A stretch of DNA of 12,851 nt from DATFYI01 sp035315125 (GTDB lineage Bacteria; Chloroflexota; Anaerolineae; Anaerolineales; Anaerolineaceae), in the NCBI GenBank assembly GCA_035315125.1, contig DATFYI010000261.1:1-12851 (forward strand), written 5' to 3'. Numbering within the stretch: position 1 is the first letter of the stretch; every line of letters begins with the position of its first letter. Below the pieces are notes generated by a model. That model had not been told where the DNA came from. It was given only the letters and a program-made list of their open reading frames with translations, and did not search any database. Positions 1 through 6,399 of the stretch are shown here, piece by piece. Made by a program: the position numbers and the translations under genes.

Positions 1-40
1 TAATGATTTTTTCTTCAACACTGCCGGGCTTTTTGTCCAT
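1..40 (-). CDS. 5' end of a divergent gene, possibly a TetR-like regulator (partial)
   Basis: Only the first 13 codons are inside the window; they read M-D-K-K-P-G-S-V-E-E-K-I-I and continue past the left edge. The start is supported by an AAAGGA ribosome-binding site about 9 bases upstream of the ATG and by a plausible - strand promoter farther upstream. A short charged N-terminus leading into an E-K-I-I helix is typical of TetR/AcrR regulators, and the divergent layout with shared operators fits a regulator that controls itself and the neighbouring SDR gene. The family call is inference: 13 residues cannot prove it. A MarR-type or unrelated protein remains possible. Confidence 0.4.
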   Translation of the reverse strand, partial: MDKKPGSVEEKII

Positions 41-77
41 TGAGGTTGTTCCTTTGCTAATTGTTATTAACTAATCT

Positions 78-106
78 ATTTTATTTCAAACACATGATTA
101 AAACAA
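78..106 (-). promoter_or_regulatory. Candidate promoter for the divergent left-hand gene
   Basis: Read on the - strand, TTGTTT (106-101) is followed after 17 bases by TAAAAT (83-78), a reasonable sigma-70-like pair. It would start transcription near position 71, about 30 bases before the ATG at 40. The 12-base dyads at 88-99 and 101-112 lie over its spacer and -35 element, so a protein bound there should block it. This is inferred from sequence only. Confidence 0.4.
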
Positions 107-165
107 GTGATTGACAATAGGAAAATAATAATGTAAAATTAATCAAATGATTAAATCAAATGATT
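88..165. promoter_or_regulatory. Four-copy operator array in the divergent intergenic region
   Basis: A 12-base unit with consensus AAWCAMRTGATT occurs at 88-99, 101-112, 141-152 and 154-165. The last two copies are identical (AATCAAATGATT). Each unit is an imperfect dyad with arms AATCA and TGATT. Copies within a pair are 13 bases apart, and the two pairs are 40 bases apart. The first pair covers the - strand promoter and abuts the + strand -35; the second pair covers the expected + strand start point. This is the layout of operators for a dimeric repressor acting on both divergent genes. The left-hand gene's product is the obvious candidate repressor, but that is inference. Confidence 0.5.
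111..139 (+). promoter_or_regulatory. Promoter of the SDR gene
   Basis: A perfect TTGACA (111-116) is followed after exactly 17 bases by TAAAAT (134-139), five of six matches to TATAAT. Transcription would start near 146, inside the second operator pair, leaving a leader of about 30 bases before the ATG at 178. An AGGTGA ribosome-binding site lies at 169-174. This is the strongest promoter-like sequence in the window. Confidence 0.6.
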
Positions 166-177
166 GATAGGTGAATT

Positions 178-1038
178 ATGGAAAACGACTCCCAACCAGC
201 TACTCAAAAAAGTGTATTTATTACTGGCTGCTCCTCCGGCATCGGGCGAGAAACAGCCTTGCACCTGGCCAAGAACGGCTATACTGTTTTTGCATCTGTC
301 CGTAAAGAAGCGGATTACCAACAGCTTTGCCAAGTGCGCGATCCGAACCTTATTCCACTCTATCCACTGGATTTAACAAGACCTGGCGATATTCCACCTC
401 TGGTGGAAACAATTCAGTCTGAAATACAGCGACGGGGACAGCCCGGTCTGTATGCCCTGATCCATAATGCCGGCGGTGGACTGGTTGCGCCGGTGGAGCT
501 CATGGACTTAGACGCGTTCAATATCGAGCTTCAAACCAGGTTAGTAGGCACGGTTGGGCTGATGCAGGCCTTTCTGCCTCTGCTACGCCAGGGAGGTGGC
601 CGCATCCTGTGGATCATGACACCGGCCATAATTCCCACACCGTATGTGACCAGTATCCATGCCTGCGACTTTGCAGCCAACTGCATTCTACGCACTCTGG
701 ATATCGAACTGAAACCCTGGCATATCCCCTGCGTGCAAATCCGCTGTGGGGGCATTAAAACAGCCAGCAGTCTGATATCCACTTCCATATCCGAGACCTT
801 GCAAAAGCATCCTCGCTTCGAATTGTATTCGGAGAGACTGACGAATTGGTCAAAGGAAATTTCTGACTTTGACCAGAAACGCAGCGAGCCAGTGAAAGTG
901 GCCCAGGTGGTTTTGACTTCGTTGCGTGCAGCTCATCCTAAACGGCGCTATTCGGTCGGATATATGGTCGGGGCGGCTACTTTTCTTGAATCGCTACCGC
1001 AGCCGCTCACCGATAGGATATTAAAGATTAGATTTTAA
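178..1038 (+). CDS. SDR family protein lacking the catalytic Tyr-xxx-Lys
   Basis: This 286-residue protein has the classical short-chain dehydrogenase Rossmann fold. The cofactor motif TGCSSGIG is at residues 16-23, the strand-4 NAG-type motif (IHNAGG) at 95-100, and basic residues R42-K43 follow strand 2, which suggests NADP(H). Length and C-terminus resemble the retinol/steroid dehydrogenase-like SDRs. The active site is abnormal. Where the family has Y-x-x-x-K followed by F-A, this protein reads I-H-A-C-D-F-A (160-166), so both catalytic Tyr and Lys are missing, and the catalytic Ser region reads M-T-P (147-149). It may be a non-catalytic NADP-binding or regulatory protein, or use unusual chemistry. 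The reading frame is intact and well expressed by signal (promoter, operators, AGGTGA site), so it is not an obvious pseudogene. Its substrate cannot be named. It has its own promoter and is probably not part of the polysaccharide operon. Confidence 0.85.
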   Translation: MENDSQPATQKSVFITGCSSGIGRETALHLAKNGYTVFASVRKEADYQQLCQVRDPNLIPLYPLDLTRPGDIPPLVETIQSEIQRRGQPGLYALIHNAGGGLVAPVELMDLDAFNIELQTRLVGTVGLMQAFLPLLRQGGGRILWIMTPAIIPTPYVTSIHACDFAANCILRTLDIELKPWHIPCVQIRCGGIKTASSLISTSISETLQKHPRFELYSERLTNWSKEISDFDQKRSEPVKVAQVVLTSLRAAHPKRRYSVGYMVGAATFLESLPQPLTDRILKIRF

Positions 1039-1066
1039 GAAGAATTCAAAATATTTCTCGATAAAG

Positions 1067-1105
1067 TACAACCGGTTTGAATTGATTCACTGGTTGTAAG
1101 TTTTT
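1067..1105 (+). terminator. Probable weak rho-independent terminator after the SDR gene
   Basis: TACAACCGG (1067-1075) can pair with CTGGTTGTA (1090-1098), giving nine pairs with one G-U, a 14-base loop, and a run of five T at 1101-1105. The stem is only moderately GC-rich and the loop is large, so it may be weak. It sits 29 bases after the SDR stop and just before the next promoter, which is a sensible place for a transcript end. It could instead be an operator for the downstream regulator. Confidence 0.4.
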
Positions 1106-1109
1106 CCCC

Positions 1110-1138
1110 TTGCTTGAAAAAGGATATCCGGTTATAAT
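1110..1138 (+). promoter_or_regulatory. Promoter of the winged-helix regulator and possibly the polysaccharide operon
   Basis: A perfect TATAAT lies at 1133-1138. TTGCTT (1110-1115) lies 17 bases upstream as a partial -35 match. Transcription would start near 1145, which places the TTG at 1110 upstream of the transcript and favours the ATG codons at 1158 or 1164 as translation starts. No equally good promoter is visible between here and the exporter genes. Confidence 0.5.
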
Positions 1139-1163
1139 TCAACAACTGAATATTGGAATGCCC

Positions 1164-1649
1164 ATGTCGATTACCTCTGAACACGACCGCGATCTCATTC
1201 TTTTAGAGCATATCGAAAGCTATCCGAATGCCACCCAGGCTACGATGGCCGCTCAATTGGGTGTGGCAGTCGGTACGATTAACTGGCATTTAAAGCGTCT
1301 GGTTGCCAAGGGTTACGTAAAAGTAGGGCACGCCGAGCGTCGAAAGCTGCGATATATCATTACGCCAGAAGGGCTTGCACTACGGGCCCATCTGACCATG
1401 GATTATATTCAAAACTCTTTTAAGTTGTATCGCTTGATACGTGAGCGGGTGATCGAAGCGTTGAATGAAGTACGCCAGGCTGGTTATGAGAAGGTACGCC
1501 TGGATGGCATTGGCGATGTGGCGGATATCTGCCATCTCACCTGTCTGGAACAGGGCATCACAGTCGTCCCCGATGGGGATGTTCCACTTTTGCGGGTGCG
1601 GGATTTGAAAATCTTTGTAGAGCTGAAAGATCTCCAGGGTATGCACTAA
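1164..1649 (+). CDS. Winged-helix (EPS-associated MarR-type) transcriptional regulator
   Basis: Read from the ATG at 1164 this is a 161-residue cytoplasmic regulator. Residues 8-50 form a helix-turn-helix (MAAQLGVAVGTINWHLKRLV is the recognition part), and residues 51-70 form a wing (YVKVGHAERRKLRYIITPEG). A helical segment (72-106) then carries R/K-rich, dimer-like helices. This matches the MarR-type regulators associated with exopolysaccharide clusters, which are usually shorter, around 100-110 residues by recollection. The extra C-terminal part (about 107-161) has a strand-glycine-helix pattern (VRLDGIGDVADICHLTCLEQGITVV in outline) like a Rossmann nucleotide- or sugar-nucleotide-binding element, so it may sense a metabolite. 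The start at 1164 follows GGA at 1155-1157 and lies downstream of the TATAAT; ATG 1158 or TTG 1110 are alternatives. It probably controls the polysaccharide genes that follow. Confidence 0.8.
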   Translation: MSITSEHDRDLILLEHIESYPNATQATMAAQLGVAVGTINWHLKRLVAKGYVKVGHAERRKLRYIITPEGLALRAHLTMDYIQNSFKLYRLIRERVIEALNEVRQAGYEKVRLDGIGDVADICHLTCLEQGITVVPDGDVPLLRVRDLKIFVELKDLQGMH

Positions 1650-1699
1650 TTCTATCTGTGCATTTGCTGGGCGGATAATTCCTGTTTGAAAGGTTGGCA

Positions 1700-2674
1700 A
1701 TGGAACCAATAGAATTTTGGCAAGGACGTCGGGTGTGTGTGACAGGGGGCGCTGGATTTCTGGGATCGTTTGTCATTGAAAAACTTCGCCAACACGGCGC
1801 CAGAGAAATATTTGTCCCCACCCTTGAAAAGTATGATCTGGTCCAACCAGAGTCGATTAAACAAATGTTGAGCGATTCTCGTCCGGACATCATTATCCAC
1901 CTGGCTGCGCATGTAGGCGGCATCGGCGCCAACCGTGAGCATCCGGCCGAATTCTTTTACGATAACCTGATGATGGGTGTGCAGCTCATGCACCAGGCCT
2001 GGCTTCAGTCTGTGGAAAAATTTGTGGCTATTGGCACGGTGTGTGCTTATCCAAAATTCACTCCGGTACCCTTTAAAGAAGAGGAACTCTGGAATGGTTA
2101 TCCGGAAGAGACCAACGCCCCATACGGGTTGGCCAAAAAGATGCTCTTAGTTCAGGCCCAGGCCTACCGGCAACAATATGGCTACAATGCGATTTACTTA
2201 CTGCCCGTCAATCTTTACGGGCCGCACGATAATTTCAACCCGAGCTCCTCTCACGTTATTCCTGCCCAGATCCGCAAGTGTATCGAGGCACAGGCAGCCG
2301 GTCAGGACGAGATTGTCTCCTGGGGAGATGGCTCGCCAACCCGTGAATTTATCTATGTTGAAGACGCCGCCGAGGCCATCGTGCTGGCTGCAGAGCGTTA
2401 TAACGGGCCGGAGCCGGTCAATATCGGTTCAGGTCGCGAGATATCGATCAAAGACCTGACTAATTTGATCGCTCGCCTGACCGGTTTCACGGGCAAAATC
2501 GTCTGGGATACCAGCAAGCCGAACGGTCAGCCCCGTCGTGCTCTGGATACCAGTCGGGCAGAGCAGTATTTTGGGTTCAAAGCAAAGACACCCTTTGAAG
2601 AGGGATTGCGCCGGACCATTGAATGGTACCGCCAGAGCAGTTCGACGCAAAATCGGCCTGCTATCAAGAATTAA
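1700..2674 (+). CDS. GDP-L-fucose synthase-like NAD-dependent epimerase/reductase
   Basis: This 324-residue extended SDR resembles GDP-L-fucose synthase (Fcl/WcaG), which epimerises and reduces GDP-4-keto-6-deoxy-mannose with NADPH. Visible signatures are the Rossmann motif TGGAGFLG (15-22), the HLAAHVGGIGANR block (67-79), GTVCAYPK (112-119) with the family's active-site cysteine at C115, catalytic Y142-xxx-K146 (YGLAK), the NLYGPHDNF block (171-179) and the catalytic-type histidine H185 in SHVIPA. The usual G-S-S-C is G-T-V-C here, so Thr replaces the catalytic Ser. The start at ATG 1700 is six bases after GAAAGG; a TTG at 1694 has no room for a ribosome-binding site. The partner GDP-mannose 4,6-dehydratase is not in the window, so the exact product sugar is uncertain and another GDP-hexose epimerase/reductase is possible. 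Confidence 0.82.
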   Translation: MEPIEFWQGRRVCVTGGAGFLGSFVIEKLRQHGAREIFVPTLEKYDLVQPESIKQMLSDSRPDIIIHLAAHVGGIGANREHPAEFFYDNLMMGVQLMHQAWLQSVEKFVAIGTVCAYPKFTPVPFKEEELWNGYPEETNAPYGLAKKMLLVQAQAYRQQYGYNAIYLLPVNLYGPHDNFNPSSSHVIPAQIRKCIEAQAAGQDEIVSWGDGSPTREFIYVEDAAEAIVLAAERYNGPEPVNIGSGREISIKDLTNLIARLTGFTGKIVWDTSKPNGQPRRALDTSRAEQYFGFKAKTPFEEGLRRTIEWYRQSSSTQNRPAIKN

Positions 2675-2680
2675 TCCATT

Positions 2681-3511
2681 ATGAAAGAAGCAACAGTTAC
2701 ATACCTGCGACCGATTAAGGGTTGGGCTTCGCTGAATCTGCGAGACCTGTGGGTTTATCGCGAGTTGGTATATTTCTTAACCTGGCGTAACCTGAAGGTG
2801 CGTTACAAACAAACTTTGTTGGGAGCCAGTTGGGCCGTGTTGCAGCCTTTTCTGACCATGGTGGTCTTCAGCATTTTTTTTGGCAATCTGGCCAAAGTAC
2901 CATCCGATGGTATTCCATACCCAATTTTTGCGTACACCGCTTTGTTGCCCTGGGGTCTTTTTTCAAAAGCGTTGAGCGATGCCAGCGCTTCCCTGGTTGG
3001 CAACAGCAATATGATTACCAAGATCTATTTTCCGCGTATCATACTGCCATTGGCTACGATATTGGGTGGGTTGGTAGATTTTGGTGTGGCATTTTTGGTG
3101 TTGTTGGCAATGATGCTCTATTATGGCATTGCACCTACCTCGGCGGTCTGGACTCTGCCGCTCTTTTTACTGTTGGCAGTCATTACGGCCTTAGGGGTAG
3201 GTTTGTGGCTTTCAGCGCTCAACGTCCTGTACCGGGATGTGGGTTACGTTATTCCATTCCTGACACAATTTTGGCTGTTTATCACGCCAATTGCTTATCC
3301 TGCCAGCATGGTACCGGCTAAATGGCGGCTGATTTATGCTCTCAACCCGATGACGGGCGTTGTTGATGGTTTCCGCTGGGCCTTGCTGGGCACCCAGCAA
3401 AGCGCACCCAATGCCATGTTGGCTGTCTCAACCACCATCTCCATACTGATATTGGTGAGCGGCCTATTTTATTTTCGGCGAATGGAACGTCAATTCGCTG
3501 ATAAAGTTTGA
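2681..3511 (+). CDS. ABC-2 type polysaccharide export permease (Wzm-like)
   Basis: This 276-residue integral membrane protein has a cytoplasmic N-terminus and about six hydrophobic segments (near 50-70, 80-98, 119-147, 156-180, 188-208 and 247-265). It shows the hallmarks of O-antigen/capsule ABC permeases: RYKQTLLGASWAVLQP (41-56) just before the first membrane segment, LNVLYRDV (180-187), and NPMTGVVDGFRWALLG (222-237) between the last two segments. The family forms a homodimeric channel that moves a lipid-linked glycan across the cytoplasmic membrane, powered by the ATPase encoded immediately downstream. The start is six bases after the preceding stop and lacks a strong ribosome-binding site, so translational coupling is likely. 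The exported glycan is unknown. Length and topology are normal for Wzm/TagG/RfbA proteins. Confidence 0.92.
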   Translation: MKEATVTYLRPIKGWASLNLRDLWVYRELVYFLTWRNLKVRYKQTLLGASWAVLQPFLTMVVFSIFFGNLAKVPSDGIPYPIFAYTALLPWGLFSKALSDASASLVGNSNMITKIYFPRIILPLATILGGLVDFGVAFLVLLAMMLYYGIAPTSAVWTLPLFLLLAVITALGVGLWLSALNVLYRDVGYVIPFLTQFWLFITPIAYPASMVPAKWRLIYALNPMTGVVDGFRWALLGTQQSAPNAMLAVSTTISILILVSGLFYFRRMERQFADKV

Positions 3512-3523
3512 AATGAACACCTT

Positions 3524-4789
3524 ATGACCGATATTGCTATCCGCACCGAAAATCTTGGAAAAGAATATCGTATTGGGTTGCCGTCTGCCAATTACCGGAC
3601 ACTCCGAGAAACGATTGAAGAAACGTTTTCCGCGTCCATGCAGCGCCTGCATTCTGGTCCTAACCAAAAGAGCTACATCTGGGCTCTCAAAGATGTTTCA
3701 TTTGACGTCCACCAGGGCCAGGTGCTGGGTATTATTGGCCGGAATGGCGCCGGTAAGAGTACGCTATTAAAAATCCTATCGCGTGTTACCGATCCGAGCG
3801 AAGGTTACGCCGAGATCCACGGGCGGGTTGGCTCATTGCTGGAAGTCGGCACAGGTTTTCACCCTGAATTGACCGGGCGAGAAAATATCCTGCTGAATGG
3901 TGCCATCCTGGGCATGAAACGTACTGAAATCGAGCGTAAGTTCGATGAGATTGTGGCTTTTTCGGAAGTGGAACAATTCATTGATACTCCCGTAAAACGC
4001 TATTCCAGCGGTATGTACCTGCGTCTGGCTTTTGCGGTCGCAGCTCATCTCGAGCCCGAGATTCTGGTTGTGGACGAGGTCCTGGCGGTTGGCGACGCCG
4101 AGTTTCAGCGTAAATGCCTGGGCAAAATGAGTGACGTTGCACAGCAAGGACGCACGGTATTGTTCGTCAGCCATAATATGTCGGCGGTATTGAGACTGAC
4201 CGAAGAAGCGTTGGTCATTGAAAAGGGACATGTGGCGCTGCGTGCGCCTACCGCTCAAGCGGTCGATTATTACCTGTCGCGCGGCTTTTCCCAGGAAGGA
4301 AAACGTTCCTGGGATGATGACGAAGTACCACCGGATGCGGCTCCTTTTCGCCCACTGGAACTGCGGGTCTGCACCCAGCAGAAAAAAATATCGGATGCGG
4401 TCAGGTCAATGGAGCCGATCACGATCGAGCTGGAGTACGTCCTTGATGCTCCGATCACCGGCTTGCGGGTGGGGCTTTATCTGATGAGTACGCGTGGTGA
4501 ATATATCCTGACGACATTTGATACGGATGATCCGGGCTATTATGAGCGTTTTGCCGTAAGGCCAGCCGGTCATTACGTCAGCACCTGCATCATCCCCCCG
4601 GATTTTTTAAATGAGGGTCGATTTGTTATTGGTGTCAATGCAAGTACTTTTCGGATCAAACGGTATTTTCAGGATGAGCAGGCGTTAACATTTACGGTCG
4701 AAGCCGCCGGCGCCCCTGGCATGCAATGGCCTGAGCCGCGCATGGGGCCCGTTCGACCGAGGTTGGATTGGAAAATAGAGGCGGTGTAA
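3524..4789 (+). CDS. ABC transporter ATPase with C-terminal glycan-binding domain (Wzt-like)
   Basis: The 421-residue protein has two parts. The nucleotide-binding domain (about 1-250) has Walker A GRNGAGKST (72-80), the Q-loop region preceding TGREN (117-121), signature YSSGM (160-164), Walker B ILVVDE (180-185) and H-loop H217. The region 20-50 before Walker A is extended, as in polysaccharide exporters. Residues about 285-405 form a beta-rich extension matching the Wzt C-terminal domain. In the characterised Escherichia coli O8/O9a systems that domain recognises the chemically capped non-reducing end of the glycan and so restricts export to finished chains. Its presence suggests this system also needs a terminal modification, and a methyltransferase gene lies two genes downstream. 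It follows the permease by 12 bases, and the two are expected to form one complex. Confidence 0.92.
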   Translation: MTDIAIRTENLGKEYRIGLPSANYRTLRETIEETFSASMQRLHSGPNQKSYIWALKDVSFDVHQGQVLGIIGRNGAGKSTLLKILSRVTDPSEGYAEIHGRVGSLLEVGTGFHPELTGRENILLNGAILGMKRTEIERKFDEIVAFSEVEQFIDTPVKRYSSGMYLRLAFAVAAHLEPEILVVDEVLAVGDAEFQRKCLGKMSDVAQQGRTVLFVSHNMSAVLRLTEEALVIEKGHVALRAPTAQAVDYYLSRGFSQEGKRSWDDDEVPPDAAPFRPLELRVCTQQKKISDAVRSMEPITIELEYVLDAPITGLRVGLYLMSTRGEYILTTFDTDDPGYYERFAVRPAGHYVSTCIIPPDFLNEGRFVIGVNASTFRIKRYFQDEQALTFTVEAAGAPGMQWPEPRMGPVRPRLDWKIEAV

Positions 4790-4791
4790 GA

Positions 4792-6399
4792 ATGGCAGCC
4801 ATGGGGAAAGAAGCAATTAAGAGTTTACTGGGACAAATCCCATTTACGGCGGAGTTATATTGGCTTGTTCGCCAGGGGGGTAATTCGATCCAGAGTCACT
4901 TTTCGTTAAAGCACCTACAGGTAGCCATGCCGGAGTTGGTGGCAGAAACGACTTTGCTGCGCCAGTCGGCTCCTGCAGGTCGAAAAATCTTTATATTTGC
5001 AACTCTACATTATTGGATCGAGCATGCTGCTTTATTAGGCATGGCGCTGGCAGCCCAAGGCCACCAGGTTACCTTGGGCTTCCTGCCCTACGCCGAATGG
5101 CAAAGCCCTATCAATCGCTTTGACTTACGCCGGCAAAATATATATGCCCAAAAGGTCTTAGATCAGGCTTCACCACTCATGAAATCGATCTCCTTTCTAT
5201 CCCTCAAGGCGCCATACAAGACATTGCCGGAACCGCTGTTGTCAGTGGTGAAGCGAGTATCTACGTACGATACACAGTACACCTTGCAAGTCGAAGAAGT
5301 GGATGAGAAAAGCCCTATTTATCAATTGCGTATGGAACGCAACAAAGAGGCGGCCCAGGAGGCCTATAGCTGGTTGCAAGCTAACAAACCGGATGTGGTT
5401 ATTGTTCCAAACGGTACGATCCAGGAATTGGGGGTGGTTTATCGGGTGGCTCGTTTTCTGAATCTGCCTACTGTTACCTATGAATTTGGCGACCAGCGTC
5501 AAAAGATTTGGATCGCCCAAAATTCTGAGGTCATGCGCCAGGATACCGATTCGATCTGGCGAGCTCGCCAAAATATCCCGCTGACGGAAACGCAGCTCGA
5601 ACGATTACGCTCTCTTTTTATGGCCAGACAGCGTGGTACCATCTGGGAAAATTTTGCCCGTCGGTGGCAGGATACCCCGGCACAGGGGGGGCAGCAGGCT
5701 CGCACTGCCCTGGGTCTTGATAAACGACCGGTAGTACTTTTGGCAACCAACGTTCTGGGCGATAGCCTGACGCTAGGAAGACAGATATTTAGCCACAGTA
5801 TGGCGGAATGGATTTCCCGGACAGTCCAGTATTTTGCGGGGCGGCCCGACGTACAGTTCATCGTGCGCGTCCATCCGGGTGAGGTATTAATCCATGGCCA
5901 GTCGATGGTGGATGTGGTGCATCAGGTATTACCTAAACTTCCCTCGCATATCCGTCTGATTGGTCCGAAGGATGGGTTGAATACCTATGATCTGGTTGAT
6001 GTGGCCGATCTTGGCCTGGTTTATACCACCACGGTTGGTCTTGAAATGGCTATGAGCGGTCTGCCGGTCATTGTGGCTGGCCAGACCCATTTTCGCGGGC
6101 GTGGTTTTACCCAGGACCCAGAATCATGGGTGGCTTATTTCAAGATGCTGGGCCAAATTCTGGAACACCCGGCCGCTTTCCGGCTCAATCGTCCGGAGAT
6201 CGAAAGAGCCTGGCAGTATGCCTACCGGTTTTTCTTTGAATTTCCAAGACCGTTCCCCTGGCATCTGGTAAGAATGTGGGAGGATTACAAGTCACGCCCA
6301 TTGCGTTCAGTTCTGAGCCCTGAAGGATTGGCTCAATATCGATCGACATTTTGTTATCTAATCGGGGAACCGATCGATTGGCAGACGATTGAAGACTGA
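4792..6399 (+). CDS. KpsC/KpsS-like capsule glycosyltransferase (GT-B fold)
   Basis: I read this as a 535-residue cytosolic protein with two Rossmann-like halves. The first (about 64-240) has RKIFIFATLHYW (64-75) and DVVIVPNGT (201-209). The second (about 312-450) has KRPVVLLATN (311-320), an HP motif in VRVHPGE (358-364), and TTTVGLEMAMSGLPVI (412-427) leading to GQTHFRGRGFTQDP (430-443). That last block parallels the T-S-x-x-G-F-E and Y-A-G-W-G-L-T blocks of the capsule-synthesis family PF05159 (KpsC, KpsS, LipB), whose known members transfer Kdo from CMP-Kdo. The acceptor and donor here are unknown. The start at ATG 4792 is preceded by AGAGG (4777-4781); TTG 4768 would overlap the Wzt gene, and ATG 4801 is possible. 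It ends in a one-base overlap with the next gene. A distant GT-B enzyme of another family cannot be excluded. Confidence 0.7.
   Translation: MAAMGKEAIKSLLGQIPFTAELYWLVRQGGNSIQSHFSLKHLQVAMPELVAETTLLRQSAPAGRKIFIFATLHYWIEHAALLGMALAAQGHQVTLGFLPYAEWQSPINRFDLRRQNIYAQKVLDQASPLMKSISFLSLKAPYKTLPEPLLSVVKRVSTYDTQYTLQVEEVDEKSPIYQLRMERNKEAAQEAYSWLQANKPDVVIVPNGTIQELGVVYRVARFLNLPTVTYEFGDQRQKIWIAQNSEVMRQDTDSIWRARQNIPLTETQLERLRSLFMARQRGTIWENFARRWQDTPAQGGQQARTALGLDKRPVVLLATNVLGDSLTLGRQIFSHSMAEWISRTVQYFAGRPDVQFIVRVHPGEVLIHGQSMVDVVHQVLPKLPSHIRLIGPKDGLNTYDLVDVADLGLVYTTTVGLEMAMSGLPVIVAGQTHFRGRGFTQDPESWVAYFKMLGQILEHPAAFRLNRPEIERAWQYAYRFFFEFPRPFPWHLVRMWEDYKSRPLRSVLSPEGLAQYRSTFCYLIGEPIDWQTIED

Noticed and set aside
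1650..1699. GATAAT at 1674-1679 as a promoter for the fucose synthase-like gene
   Set aside because: There is no -35-like hexamer at the right distance; the 50-base gap otherwise holds only the ribosome-binding site.
5685..5691. Run of seven G as a frameshift or phase-variation site in the KpsC/S-like gene
   Set aside because: The frame is continuous through the run, and one run of seven G is too short to claim phase variation without population data.
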